64,000 bases of DNA from Chryseobacterium sp. (GCF_019236175.1 NZ_JAFAJM010000006.1:62001-126000); one strand, 5' to 3'. Positions 45,879 to 55,296 are shown, counted from the stretch's first letter. Notes: generated by a model not told the origin, from the sequence alone. Numbers and translations are program-made.

Positions 45879-46556
45879 CTATTCTTCGCATGCTCTCCAT
45901 ACCGCATCATTTTGTGGGACGGGAGCTGTAATTTCAATTTTTTCTTTGGTAACAGGATGAATGAACTCCAATTTTCTCGCATGAAGATTTATTCCGCCAT
46001 CCGGATTGGAACGGGGTGCTCCGTATTTAAGATCTCCTTTGATCGGCACTCCTGTTTTTGATAGCTGGGCACGGATCTGATGATGTCTTCCGGTTTCAAG
46101 ATCAATTTCAAGAAGCATATAATTCTCCAGCGTTTTAATAATGTGGTAGGTAAGAATGGCTTCTTTTGCTCCTTCGGTAGCTTTAGGAAAAACGATTGCT
46201 TTATTATTTTTTTCGTTCTTCTTCAGGTAATGAACCAGCCGCTGACTTTGAGGAATCATTTCTTTTCCTACTACTGCCCAGTAGGTTTTTTTGACCTCGC
46301 GGTTTTTCACCATCTGTGTAAGACGGGAAAGCGCCTTGGATGTTTTAGCATAGATTACGAGGCCTGATGTGGGACGATCTATACGATGAACCAGGCCAAG
46401 GAAAACATTCCCCGGCTTGTTATCTCTTATTTTAATAAAATTCTTAATGGATTCCAATAGAGATTCATCACCGGTTTTATCGCCCTGTACAAGCTGTCCG
46501 ACTTTTTTGTTAATCACCAAAAGATGGTTATCTTCATATACAATCTGCTCCTTCAT
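45879..46556 (-). CDS. RluA-family RNA pseudouridine synthase
   Basis: The 225-aa enzyme isomerises uridines in rRNA or tRNA. The catalytic aspartate is D60 in HRIDRPTSGL, and the LETGRHHQIRAQL motif is present. There is no N-terminal S4 domain, so it is a short, catalytic-domain-only member (like RluA or TruC), and the target uridine cannot be named. It lies 10 bp after a small membrane-protein gene in the panB group. Confidence 0.92.
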   Translation of the reverse strand: MKEQIVYEDNHLLVINKKVGQLVQGDKTGDESLLESIKNFIKIRDNKPGNVFLGLVHRIDRPTSGLVIYAKTSKALSRLTQMVKNREVKKTYWAVVGKEMIPQSQRLVHYLKKNEKNNKAIVFPKATEGAKEAILTYHIIKTLENYMLLEIDLETGRHHQIRAQLSKTGVPIKGDLKYGAPRSNPDGGINLHARKLEFIHPVTKEKIEITAPVPQNDAVWRACEE

Positions 46557-46566
46557 AGCTTTCAGC

Positions 46567-46884
46567 CTATCTGTTTCTATTGGACAGTGATAGTATAATT
46601 CCGGCCAGAAGCCCCAATGTCTTCACCCATGCAAGATTAGAACTTTCAGGTAAAAATGCACCTATTACACAAATTCCGGCCGCCGCATACATTCCGTATA
46701 CAAAATTCTTATTCGTAAGCATAGGTGCCTGAATAAAGAAACTGGCCCCGATCAGAATATAAAAGACCTTTCTGGAAAGCAGATGATTAATTTCCGGTGT
46801 GAATAAATTAAACCAGCCCACCGCAAGGCAGATCAGTGCTGCAATAGATAAAATTCCCTGAAGAGATTGTTGTTGATTATTCAT
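46567..46884 (-). CDS. Small four-helix membrane protein of unknown function
   Basis: The 105-aa product is almost wholly hydrophobic with about four membrane segments (12-28, 39-55, 62-78, 84-100). I do not recognise a named family. It starts 7 bp after the panB stop and is followed 10 bp later by the pseudouridine synthase gene, so it is transcribed with both. Confidence 0.75.
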   Translation of the reverse strand: MNNQQQSLQGILSIAALICLAVGWFNLFTPEINHLLSRKVFYILIGASFFIQAPMLTNKNFVYGMYAAAGICVIGAFLPESSNLAWVKTLGLLAGIILSLSNRNR

Positions 46885-46891
46885 GTATTAT

Positions 46892-47707
46892 TTAATAACT
46901 TTCATTTTCGTTAGGAAACTCTACGTTTTTCACATCTTGTACATACTGGGAAACAGCTCCTGTAATTTCAGTGTAGAGATCAAGGTATCTTCTCAGGAAT
47001 TTTGGACTGAATCCTTTGTTCATTCCTACCATATCATGGTATACCAGAACCTGGCCGTCACAATCTGCTCCTGCACCGATTCCGATAGTAGGAATAGAAA
47101 TGCTTTCTGTAACTTTTTTAGCCAAATCAGCAGGGATTTTTTCTAATACTACAGAGAAACATCCTAATTCTTCCAAAAGTTGTGCATCAGCAATCAGCTT
47201 TTCAGCTTCAGCTTCATCTTTTGCTCTTACTTTATAGGTCCCGAATTTATAGATTGACTGAGGTGTTAACCCCAAATGTCCCATTACCGGAATTCCTGCA
47301 TTGATGATTTTCTTGATTGATTTTGAAATTTCTTTCCCTCCTTCAATTTTTACCGCATGAGCTCCTCCTTCCTTCATCATTCTTACCGCAGACTCTAATG
47401 CTTTTTCCGGATTACTCTGATAGGTCCCAAATGGTAAATCTGCCACAACCAAAGCCCTGTCAGTTCCTCTTACCACACTTTGAGCGTGATAGATCATCTG
47501 CTCTAAGGTAATGGGTAATGTAGTTTCAAAACCAGCCATTACATTTGCTGCAGAGTCTCCAATCAAAATAGCATCTACCCCGCCTGCGTCTACCATTTTT
47601 GCCGTGGTAAAATCGTAGGCTGTAAGCATTGTTATTTTTTCCTTGTCGAATTTCATTTTACGCAAGGTTTCAGTCGTAACTTTTTTAATTTCAGAGTGAA
47701 CAGACAT
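46892..47707 (-). CDS. panB: 3-methyl-2-oxobutanoate hydroxymethyltransferase
   Basis: This enzyme makes ketopantoate for pantothenate and coenzyme A. The 271-aa TIM barrel is standard: [26 protein letters not shown] (metal ligand D51), DLPFGTYQ and HLGLTPQS are present. No panC or panD is adjacent. It heads a three-gene group. Confidence 0.96.
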   Translation of the reverse strand: MSVHSEIKKVTTETLRKMKFDKEKITMLTAYDFTTAKMVDAGGVDAILIGDSAANVMAGFETTLPITLEQMIYHAQSVVRGTDRALVVADLPFGTYQSNPEKALESAVRMMKEGGAHAVKIEGGKEISKSIKKIINAGIPVMGHLGLTPQSIYKFGTYKVRAKDEAEAEKLIADAQLLEELGCFSVVLEKIPADLAKKVTESISIPTIGIGAGADCDGQVLVYHDMVGMNKGFSPKFLRRYLDLYTEITGAVSQYVQDVKNVEFPNENESY

Positions 47708-47886
47708 AATTTATCTTTTTACGTTTTATTGACTATGTTAGAAATATATATAGTATTCTCTTGAAGAATAATTTAAAAAATCAGGATTTGTGGTCTGCAA
47801 GATACGAACAATAAAGCAGTAAGCATGATATATAGAAACTATTTTCGTTATAATTACCGTCTAAATAGAATCAAAACTAAAAGAGG

Positions 47887-48576
47887 TCATTCAAGCAGAA
47901 AAGTTTTATATAGAGAATCTTTTTGTTTTCTTCCAATTGGTAAAAGTTTCAAATCTTCTATTGACATTTTAGATTCATTCCAATAGATTGATTTTTTATT
48001 TCTCCCTCTATAAAATACCTTATTTGTAATGGTATCTTTTAGCTGTATAACACTGAACCCCTTAGCATCAGTACTGTCTATTTTTGTACAAACTACACCT
48101 CCATAACTATAAACAGTTTTACTATCTTTAATATACCCTCCGGGAAGAATCTTAGATTCAGAAACATTTAAATCTAAAATTAAATAAGGATAATTGCTAT
48201 TTCGTGAAGTAGCATTATAATAAATATTATTTTTATCCTTGTACAAAGTATTCTTTTCCATTTCAGTATAAGTAGGTACATCGATAATATTATCAACCAG
48301 TTGATACGAGCCGATTTTTGATGAATAAATAGAATCTTGTAATAAGAAACCTTTCTTTTCAAAATTTATTTTCTCATCATTTCCACCAACACCAATAATG
48401 TAATCAGAAACAATATTTAATTTATTTTCATAACGAATCAGATTTAATTTAATTTCTTTCAGGTCTTTAGTATTAGAAATTTGATTAAAATGTGAATCAT
48501 AATATTTTTTCTGACTATCACATCCTAAAAATAAAAATACCAGAATAACTAATACTATTTCCTTTGTATTTTCCAT
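47887..48576 (-). CDS. DKNYY-type lipoprotein, candidate immunity partner of the upstream gene
   Basis: The 229-aa product has a lipoprotein signal ending LFLGC (Cys19). The mature part contains YKDKNNIYYN, resembling the DKNYY family motif, and otherwise shows beta-rich, polar sequence. Its first 22 bp overlap the end of the upstream 311-aa gene, which implies translational coupling. The A/T-rich codon use (many AAT, ATA, AAA) matches that gene and stands out from panB and the Crp/Fnr gene. I infer a possible immunity role; the function is not known. Confidence 0.65.
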   Translation of the reverse strand: MENTKEIVLVILVFLFLGCDSQKKYYDSHFNQISNTKDLKEIKLNLIRYENKLNIVSDYIIGVGGNDEKINFEKKGFLLQDSIYSSKIGSYQLVDNIIDVPTYTEMEKNTLYKDKNNIYYNATSRNSNYPYLILDLNVSESKILPGGYIKDSKTVYSYGGVVCTKIDSTDAKGFSVIQLKDTITNKVFYRGRNKKSIYWNESKMSIEDLKLLPIGRKQKDSLYKTFLLE

Positions 48577-49490
48577 ATTCCAAATTTTGTTGATGCGGTT
48601 TTATCTCTTGTTAGGCTGGCTGCTCCAGACCAATTATTAGTATTCATTTCTAATAATTTATTATCTACCTCTAAGAGAGAAACATATTCCCCTCTATCTC
48701 TAAGTTGATCATAAATTTTGAATTTTACATCACAAGGATTCTGATTGTTAATAACAAGAGTAAGAACATGATATCCATTTAGAATTGTAAAGTAAAAAAC
48801 ATGATATCCTAATTTACCGTTAATAGAAGCTTTTAAATAATCAGAAACGGCATGCTTATTTTCTTCACTATATTCTTTAGGTTGATAATTTCCTCCGCCT
48901 TTAAAAACATATTGAGAAAATTTTTTTTCATTTGCCAAAAAACCTTTCTTCTTTATTTGCTCAACTCTTTTATATGCTGTGTATACATCAGCATTATTAT
49001 TAGAGCTATTCGTGATAAAATCACTTGTATTATCTAATAGTTTACCTAATTGTTTATCAGCAGCTACAATACACGCAGTGTGATCAGCAATAGATATCTT
49101 ATTTTCAGCAATTAACCTCTTCACATTCTCCTCTGAAAACACATCCTTGTAATCAACACAATGTATAGTAATACTGTTTAAGGTCTTATCTTCTACCTTT
49201 ACCGTGATAACTGTTGTACCATTTTTCTTACCTGTGATTTTTGTCCTTAAGATCCATTCGTTTTCCGCCTTCCAACTGGATGTGGACAGAGATATATTTG
49301 AATTGCTAAAATCAAACTTTATACTGCGTTTTTCATCGTCATTTTTGCCCCCTACTTTAAATCTTACTTCACGGGTTTCATTGACACCTATATTGTATTC
49401 GGTAATTTTTGTGCATTCAAAATGTACGGAAGTTGGAGTTCCTTTTCTTTCTATCTTTTGATATTTTTCAAAGCTTACTCCAACTCCCAT
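48555..49490 (-). CDS. Unrecognised protein: Ig-like domain plus candidate Cys-His-Asp hydrolase domain
   Basis: The 311-aa product lacks a signal peptide. Residues about 22-112 alternate as beta strands in an Ig-like pattern (VRFKVGG, SNISLSTSSW, GTTVITVKVEDKTLNSITIH). Residues about 130-311 form a second domain where a cysteine at a helix start (C140 in ADHTACIVAADKQL), a histidine in a strand (H241 in GYHVLTLVINN) and an aspartate (D261 in FKIYDQ) occur in the C-H-D order of papain-like or NlpC/C39-type hydrolases. I do not recognise the family. The arrangement with a lipoprotein downstream resembles cell-wall amidase effectors with periplasmic immunity proteins. It starts 19 bp after the Crp/Fnr stop. 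Confidence 0.6.
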   Translation of the reverse strand: MGVGVSFEKYQKIERKGTPTSVHFECTKITEYNIGVNETREVRFKVGGKNDDEKRSIKFDFSNSNISLSTSSWKAENEWILRTKITGKKNGTTVITVKVEDKTLNSITIHCVDYKDVFSEENVKRLIAENKISIADHTACIVAADKQLGKLLDNTSDFITNSSNNNADVYTAYKRVEQIKKKGFLANEKKFSQYVFKGGGNYQPKEYSEENKHAVSDYLKASINGKLGYHVFYFTILNGYHVLTLVINNQNPCDVKFKIYDQLRDRGEYVSLLEVDNKLLEMNTNNWSGAASLTRDKTASTKFGIWKIQRK

Positions 49491-49509
49491 AGGGTGTGTA
49501 TTTTATGAT

Positions 49510-50223
49510 TTATAAAACTACGTGACCGAGTTTCATGAGTTTGTCGTGATTTAGAATTTTGATATTTCTTCCGTCTACCTCAATCAGGCTGTCCTGTTTA
49601 AATTCAGAGATCAGACGGATGGCACTTTCCGTAGCAGTACCGATAATATTGGCGATTTCTTCCCTTGTCAAAGAAATTTTGATAAACCCTTCAGGATCTA
49701 CTCCCAGCTTCTGTTCCAAAAGCAATAATATTTCAGCAAGTCTTTCTCTCACTGTTTTCTGTGCAAGGAAGGTAATGGTATTGGAAGATTCTCCTAATTC
49801 GTAAGAAATTTTCTGAAGCATTACGAAAGATAATTGCGGATCCACCTCTAAAAGATACATAAAGATATCTGCAGGTAAGAAAACACATTCAATATCTGTC
49901 ATTGCTTCTGCTTTTGCCTGGAAGTTTTCACCACAAAGCAAAGAACGATAGCCGATAATATCCCCTTCTTTGATAAATCTTAAAATCTGGTCTTTCCCGA
50001 ATGCTCCTGATTTGGATAATTTGGCAGCTCCTTTTTCCAGAACAAATACTCCTTTAGGAGTTTCGCCATCCTCGAAAATGGTATCGTGTTTCTGAAAACT
50101 CAGTTTCTTTTTGCCATTAATGTATTTTTCAAAATCTGCGCTAGAAAGTCTTTCCTTAAATGATTTATCATTAAAAACTCTGGCGAACCTCTCTTCAATT
50201 GCTATCTGTTGTTCCTGCGGCAT
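49510..50223 (-). CDS. Crp/Fnr family transcription regulator
   Basis: The 237-aa regulator has a cyclic-nucleotide-binding-type barrel (about 30-145, FEDGETPKGVFVLEKGAAKL) and a Crp-type helix-turn-helix (about 185-215, LTREEIANIIGTATESAIRL). Only two cysteines exist, in LLCGEN and ECVF, so there is no Fnr iron-sulfur cluster motif. It is divergent from the cbb3 oxidase cluster and probably regulates it and itself through the palindrome at 50228-50243. The signal is unknown. Confidence 0.9.
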   Translation of the reverse strand: MPQEQQIAIEERFARVFNDKSFKERLSSADFEKYINGKKKLSFQKHDTIFEDGETPKGVFVLEKGAAKLSKSGAFGKDQILRFIKEGDIIGYRSLLCGENFQAKAEAMTDIECVFLPADIFMYLLEVDPQLSFVMLQKISYELGESSNTITFLAQKTVRERLAEILLLLEQKLGVDPEGFIKISLTREEIANIIGTATESAIRLISEFKQDSLIEVDGRNIKILNHDKLMKLGHVVL

Positions 50224-50227
50224 TTTA

Positions 50228-50243
50228 TATGATATTTATCACA
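50228..50243. promoter_or_regulatory. Crp-like palindromic operator
   Basis: On the minus strand TGTGAT-AAAT-ATCATA has half-sites that match at five of six positions and resemble the Crp box. Its centre is about 63 bp before the predicted ccoI transcription start and it overlaps the predicted start of the Crp/Fnr gene itself. Confidence 0.6.
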
Positions 50244-50272
50244 AAAATAGAACTTTTTAACACGATAAACAA
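50242..50272 (-). promoter_or_regulatory. Promoter of the Crp/Fnr gene
   Basis: On the minus strand TTG (50272-50270), 20 nt, then TATTTTTG (50249-50242) is consensus. The start would fall in the Crp-like palindrome, suggesting autorepression. Confidence 0.6.
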
Positions 50273-50284
50273 AAAAAATTGTTA

Positions 50285-50292
50285 TAATTTTG
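50285..50292 (+). promoter_or_regulatory. -7 box (TAATTTTG) of ccoI
   Basis: This exact TAnnTTTG lies 14 nt before the ccoI ATG at 50307. There is no TTG at the -33 position, as expected for an activator-dependent promoter. Confidence 0.6.
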
Positions 50293-50306
50293 TAGTTCAA
50301 TATTTT

Positions 50307-52691
50307 ATGGTGGTGAGCGAGAACTGTTTTCATTGTGGTCAAGGGATAGAAAAAGAAAGAATTTTGTTTGATGAAAAGACTTTCTGCTGTAACGGCTGCA
50401 AGTCCGTATATGAAATTCTTAACATAAACAATTTAAGTAATTTCTACGAGCTTAATAAAGGAGCCGGAATTCGTCCGAGTGATGACAATTCTACTCAGTT
50501 TGATTATCTGGACACTCCTGAAATATTCGAAAAGATCACTGATTTCTCTGAAGGAAGCACCAGCCTTGTCACTTTCAAAATCCCTGTAATCCACTGTTCA
50601 TCATGCATCTGGTTATTGGAAAGTTTACATACTTTAAATAAACACATCAAGTATTCTCAGGTTAATTTCACACGGAAGACCTTACAGATCTCATTCAACC
50701 ATAACGACCTGAAATTAAGCGAACTTGCTAAATTTCTAACTAACCTTGGTTACAAACCTGTTATCAGCCTTGAAACTGCTGATAAAAACGAAGATCATCT
50801 CGACAAATCCTTATTAGTAAAATTTGCTATTGCCGCCTTTGCCTTCGGTAACGGAATGTTCCTTGCCTTTCCTGAATATATAGGAGGTGAAGATTATTGG
50901 ATGGAACATTACAAAGGCTTATTCAGAACCTTAATATTCCTTCTGGCAACGCCTGTTGTTTTTTACTCAGCTTCAGACTATTATAAATCTGCGTGGTATG
51001 GTTTAAAAAATAAAATCGTCAACATTGATGTTCCGATTGTCTTAGGAATTTTTGTTCTATATGGGAGAAGTATTTATGAAGTTGTGACCGATTATGGTCC
51101 TGGGTATTTCGATACTCTTTGTGGACTTTTATTTTTCATGCTTCTCGGAAAAATTTTCCAAAAAAGAACATACAATGCACTTTCCTACGACAGAGATTAT
51201 AAATCTTTCTATCCAATTGCTGTAACGAAAGTTGATTTTGAAGGAAAACAGGATAATATTTTACTTTCTGAAATAAAAGTGGGTGATAGAATTCTCGTTA
51301 GAAACCAGGAAATCATTCCGGTAGATGCCATTCTGATCAACGGAGAAGGAAACATCGACAACAGTTTTATCACAGGAGAAAGTGAAAGTATCAGCAAACA
51401 GCCCGGAGATAAGATCTTTGCCGGAGGTAAGCAGATAGGATCATCACTGGAGTTGGAAGTCATCAAAGACGTAGATCAAAGTTACCTTACCCAGCTATGG
51501 AACAAAGAGGCCTTTAAAAAGCATGAAACAGGACTGGACACGCTGACCAACAACATCAGTAAATACTTTACATTCATTATTTTAGGCATTGCTCTTGTTG
51601 CGGGAATTTATTGGGCATTCATTGATTTAGAGAAAATGTTCCAGGTGATTTCAGCGATTCTGATCATTGCGTGCCCTTGTGCGCTTGCCCTGTCGGCACC
51701 GTTCACTTTCGGTCACATTATGAGAATCTTAGGCCGAAACAAGTTCTATGTAAAAGATACTTTAACGATTGAAAAAATTGCCCGACTTGACACCATTGTT
51801 TTTGACAAGACAGGAACCATTACGCATAGAAAAAAATCCAACATTAAATATGACGGTACTGAAATCGGAGAATTTGATTCACTGAATATTAAAACATTAT
51901 TAAAGAACTCGAACCACCCGCTTTCAAAATCATTATATGAATTCATAGATGTACATGATGATTACTTCCCTGTAGAAAATTTTGTTGAAATTTCAGGAAA
52001 AGGATATGAAGCCAATGTACGGGGAACGCTATATAAAATCGGGTCTGCCCGCTACAATAATCAGGAGCCGAAAAATCTTGAAACAGCGGTTTATATCAGT
52101 AAAAACGATCAGTTCCTAGGAAAGTTTATCTTTAAAAACGAATACCGTCCGAAACTCAAAGACCTCTTCCAAAAATTAACCAACTACAAGATATTCATCC
52201 TCAGCGGAGACAATTCCTCAGAAGAGAACCAGCTTAAAGAACTTATTCCAAATTATAAAGGAATGGCCTTTAACCAGAACCCTGAAGACAAACTCAATTA
52301 TATTAAAACCCTTCAGGATCAGCACATGAAAGTTGCGATGCTTGGAGATGGCCTTAATGATGCCGGAGCTTTGAAACAAAGTAATGTAGGAATTGCAATT
52401 GCCGACGATACAAACAGTTTTACACCATCCTCCGATGTGATTATGAACGGTGATAAAGTAGTCACACTGGACGATTACCTGAACGTTTGCAAAGGCTCGA
52501 TCACCATTGTGAAAATGACATTTATAATTAGTTTCCTGTACAATATTGTTGGTTTAAGTTACGCTGTTACAGGGCATATGCATCCGCTCTTCGCTGCAAT
52601 CATCATGCCAATCAGTTCGATCACAGTAGTTACCTTTACTACAGTTTCAACCTGGATTTTAGGTCGGAAATATTTTAAAAAACGGGCTTAA
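50307..52691 (+). CDS. ccoI: Heavy-metal P-type ATPase CcoI/FixI (copper export for cbb3 assembly)
   Basis: The start is ATG 50307 (794 aa); a frame open from 50199 runs through the control region and cannot be coding. The N terminus has a Cys-rich metal domain (C7, C10, C27, C28, C31) and an HMA domain with C97SSC100. The transmembrane copper site C456PC458 and the phosphorylation motif D500KTGT follow. It lies first in the cbb3 oxidase cluster, which identifies it as the CcoI/FixI pump that supplies periplasmic copper for the oxidase. Confidence 0.94.
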   Translation: MVVSENCFHCGQGIEKERILFDEKTFCCNGCKSVYEILNINNLSNFYELNKGAGIRPSDDNSTQFDYLDTPEIFEKITDFSEGSTSLVTFKIPVIHCSSCIWLLESLHTLNKHIKYSQVNFTRKTLQISFNHNDLKLSELAKFLTNLGYKPVISLETADKNEDHLDKSLLVKFAIAAFAFGNGMFLAFPEYIGGEDYWMEHYKGLFRTLIFLLATPVVFYSASDYYKSAWYGLKNKIVNIDVPIVLGIFVLYGRSIYEVVTDYGPGYFDTLCGLLFFMLLGKIFQKRTYNALSYDRDYKSFYPIAVTKVDFEGKQDNILLSEIKVGDRILVRNQEIIPVDAILINGEGNIDNSFITGESESISKQPGDKIFAGGKQIGSSLELEVIKDVDQSYLTQLWNKEAFKKHETGLDTLTNNISKYFTFIILGIALVAGIYWAFIDLEKMFQVISAILIIACPCALALSAPFTFGHIMRILGRNKFYVKDTLTIEKIARLDTIVFDKTGTITHRKKSNIKYDGTEIGEFDSLNIKTLLKNSNHPLSKSLYEFIDVHDDYFPVENFVEISGKGYEANVRGTLYKIGSARYNNQEPKNLETAVYISKNDQFLGKFIFKNEYRPKLKDLFQKLTNYKIFILSGDNSSEENQLKELIPNYKGMAFNQNPEDKLNYIKTLQDQHMKVAMLGDGLNDAGALKQSNVGIAIADDTNSFTPSSDVIMNGDKVVTLDDYLNVCKGSITIVKMTFIISFLYNIVGLSYAVTGHMHPLFAAIIMPISSITVVTFTTVSTWILGRKYFKKRA

Positions 52692-52785
52692 AAGCCCTTA
52701 TTTAGACTGATTTTAAATTAGCTGAAATCAGCATTTCGTGATGAATGTCATTATTTTTCACTAAATTTGAACCCCGAAAATAGGT

Positions 52786-52793
52786 TAATTTTG
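52786..52793 (+). promoter_or_regulatory. -7 box (TAATTTTG) directly before ccoS
   Basis: This exact TAnnTTTG ends 7 nt before the ccoS ATG at 52801. A TTG at 52767-52769 gives a slightly short 16-nt spacing. A second TAAATTTG lies at 52762-52769. The transcript from the nearer box would be leaderless. Confidence 0.45.
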
Positions 52794-52800
52794 TTGTCCA

Positions 52801-53013
52801 ATGGATATTCTATATTTAATGATCCTCTGCAGTGTTTCTTTAGCTGCGATTTTCTTGGTCGTATTTATAGTGTATGCCAAAAAAGGACAGTTTGAAGATG
52901 ATGAATCTCCGGCTGTCAGAATCCTTTTCGACGACGAGAGAGTCCAAGAAGAAGATGAAACTGGCGACAAGAATAAAGACGAGAAAGAAATAGGAGAAAA
53001 TAATAAAAATTGA
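52801..53013 (+). CDS. ccoS: cbb3-type cytochrome oxidase assembly protein CcoS
   Basis: The 70-aa product has one membrane helix (4-26) and the family segment KKGQFEDDESPAVRILFDDE; the tail is acidic. CcoS is needed to insert copper and haem into the oxidase. It lies between ccoI and ccoNO. Confidence 0.92.
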   Translation: MDILYLMILCSVSLAAIFLVVFIVYAKKGQFEDDESPAVRILFDDERVQEEDETGDKNKDEKEIGENNKN

Positions 53014-53034
53014 GAAAAATAGTGAATAGTTGAT

Positions 53035-55296
53035 ATGGAAACACAAAAGTTTAGTTATGACAATAGTATTGTCCGTGCGTTCCTTTATGCGACCTTAGTT
53101 TTCGGTCTCATAGGATTTACGTTCGGGCTTACGGCGGCATTAATGCTTTTCTACCCTGAATTACCTGAATTCTTTTTCGGGACGGATGATACAACCATTA
53201 AAAGTCTAGCATCTGGTAATATTCAAGGTTTAATAAACACTCATGGTGCATTTGGATTTGGTAGAATCAGAATGTTGCACACCAATACCGTAATCTTTGC
53301 ATTCGTTTGTAACATTGTTTACACGGGTATTTATTACTCATTACAAAGATTATTAAAAACGAGAATGTACAGTGATACATTGTCTTGGTTACATTTCTGG
53401 ACTTGGCAGTTTATGATCGTTGCTACGTTCGTTACATTCTTTATGGGGATCAATACTTCTAAGGAATATGCTGAACACGAGTGGCCGATCGACATATTGA
53501 TTGCATTCTCATGGATCATTTTCGGGATCAATATGTTCCTGACTATTTCAAAGAGAAGAGTGAGACACCTTTATGTAGCGATTTGGTTCTACATAGGTAC
53601 TTGGATTGCTGTAGCAATGCTTCACATCTTCAACAACCTTGAAGTACCTTTATCTTTCACTGGCTGGAAATCTTATTCAGCATATGCGGGAGTAAAAGAT
53701 GCTATTGTACAGTGGTGGTACGGACACAATGCGGTTGCATTCGTATTGACAACACCGGTTTTAGGTTTAATGTATTACTTCCTTCCGAAGGCTGCAGACA
53801 GACCGGTATTCTCTTATAAATTGTCTATTATTCACTTCTGGTCATTAATTTTCGTATATATCTGGGCTGGTCCTCACCACCTTCAGTATACCGCTCTTCC
53901 GGCATGGGCTCAGGCAGTAGGAACTGGTTTCTCTATTATGCTTATCGCACCGTCTTGGGGAGGAATGTTAAATGGTCTTCTTACCTTGAGAGGAGCCTGG
54001 GATAAAGTAAGGGAAAATCCTATCCTTAAGTTCTTCGTTGTAGCTGTTACCTGCTATGGTATGGCAACATTTGAAGGTCCGCTTTTAGCAACAAAAAACA
54101 TCAATAAAATTGGTCACTTTACGGACTGGGTTATCGGTCACGTACACTTAGGAGCTCTTGGATGGAATGGTTTCATGGCATTCGGGGTTATCTATTACTT
54201 GGTACCCATCATGTGGAGAACAAAAATCTGGTCTGTAAAATTAGCTAACTGGCATTTCTGGTTAGGTACATTAGGAATTATTTTCTATGCAGTACCAATG
54301 TATATTTCAGGATTTACACAAGGATTAATGTGGAAACAATTCAACCCGGACGGAACCTTATTATGGAAAAACTGGTTGGATACTGTAACGGCAATTATTC
54401 CTTATTTCAAAATGAGATTCGTAGGAGGTTTATTCTATATCTCAGGATCTATCCTAATGATCATTAACGTTATTGCTACGGTAAGAAAAGGATCATTCCA
54501 GAAAGAAGTTCCTGCTGAAGCACCTGCATTGGCCAACATCAGTAAGAACAGAAAAGAGGGAGAAGGTACTCACCTTTGGCTTGAAAGAACTCCGGTATTA
54601 CTAGGTATTTTATCTTTCATTACAATATCTATCGGTAGTTCAATTGAAATTATCCCTACCCTTTCTCTTAAGAAGAGTGTCCCTACGATTTCTGCGGTAA
54701 AACCATATTCACCGCTTGAATTAGAAGGTAGAGATATCTATATCCGTGAAGGATGTAACGCTTGTCACTCTCAGATGATCAGACCGTTCAGAGATGAGAT
54801 TACAAGATTCAACGGTAAAAACGGACAATACTCTAAAGCTGGAGAATTTGTATACGACAGACCGTTCTTATGGGGTTCTAAGAGAACTGGACCGGATTTG
54901 CACAGAGAAGGAGGGAAAAACCCAAGTTCTTGGCACTATAAGCATATGTACAACCCAAGATCTACTTCTGCAGGTTCTATTATGCCACGTTACCCTTGGT
55001 TAATTGCTACTAACTTAGACCGATCTAAAATGGTAGACAAAATGAAGCTGATGAAGAATGTATTTGATGTACCTTACACAAAGGCTCAGATAGATTCTGC
55101 TGACAATTGGGCAAATAACCAATCGGCTAAAATTGTAAAAGATATCTTCTCTGAAGCAAATGACCTGAAAGTGGCATATGCTAAGAGACCTCAGGGAGAA
55201 TTAGAGAAAAAAGAAATCGTAGCTCTTATTTCTTATCTTCAGAGACTGGGAACTGATATCAAAACAACTGAAATCAAAACAGCAAGTAATAACTAA
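53035..55296 (+). CDS. ccoN: Fused cbb3 oxidase subunits I and II (CcoNO)
   Basis: The 753-aa product joins the CcoN catalytic subunit (about 1-485, twelve-helix oxidase with conserved histidines such as MLHTNTV, WYGHNAVAF, GPHHLQYT, WVIGHVHLG) to the CcoO monohaem cytochrome c (about 520-753, anchor helix, then C574NACH578). The single reading frame has no stop between them. It reduces oxygen to water with high affinity at the inner membrane. CcoNO fusion is known from Bacteroidota. Confidence 0.96.
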   Translation: METQKFSYDNSIVRAFLYATLVFGLIGFTFGLTAALMLFYPELPEFFFGTDDTTIKSLASGNIQGLINTHGAFGFGRIRMLHTNTVIFAFVCNIVYTGIYYSLQRLLKTRMYSDTLSWLHFWTWQFMIVATFVTFFMGINTSKEYAEHEWPIDILIAFSWIIFGINMFLTISKRRVRHLYVAIWFYIGTWIAVAMLHIFNNLEVPLSFTGWKSYSAYAGVKDAIVQWWYGHNAVAFVLTTPVLGLMYYFLPKAADRPVFSYKLSIIHFWSLIFVYIWAGPHHLQYTALPAWAQAVGTGFSIMLIAPSWGGMLNGLLTLRGAWDKVRENPILKFFVVAVTCYGMATFEGPLLATKNINKIGHFTDWVIGHVHLGALGWNGFMAFGVIYYLVPIMWRTKIWSVKLANWHFWLGTLGIIFYAVPMYISGFTQGLMWKQFNPDGTLLWKNWLDTVTAIIPYFKMRFVGGLFYISGSILMIINVIATVRKGSFQKEVPAEAPALANISKNRKEGEGTHLWLERTPVLLGILSFITISIGSSIEIIPTLSLKKSVPTISAVKPYSPLELEGRDIYIREGCNACHSQMIRPFRDEITRFNGKNGQYSKAGEFVYDRPFLWGSKRTGPDLHREGGKNPSSWHYKHMYNPRSTSAGSIMPRYPWLIATNLDRSKMVDKMKLMKNVFDVPYTKAQIDSADNWANNQSAKIVKDIFSEANDLKVAYAKRPQGELEKKEIVALISYLQRLGTDIKTTEIKTASNN

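Noticed and set aside
47887..49490. Type VI secretion locus around the effector-like pair
   Set aside because: No VgrG, Hcp, PAAR or sheath genes are present in the window, so only an orphan pair can be claimed.
52706..52736. CTGATTT...AAATCAG inverted repeat after ccoI as a terminator
   Set aside because: No T run follows and an alternative GCTGAAATCAGC stem competes; I could not decide on a role.
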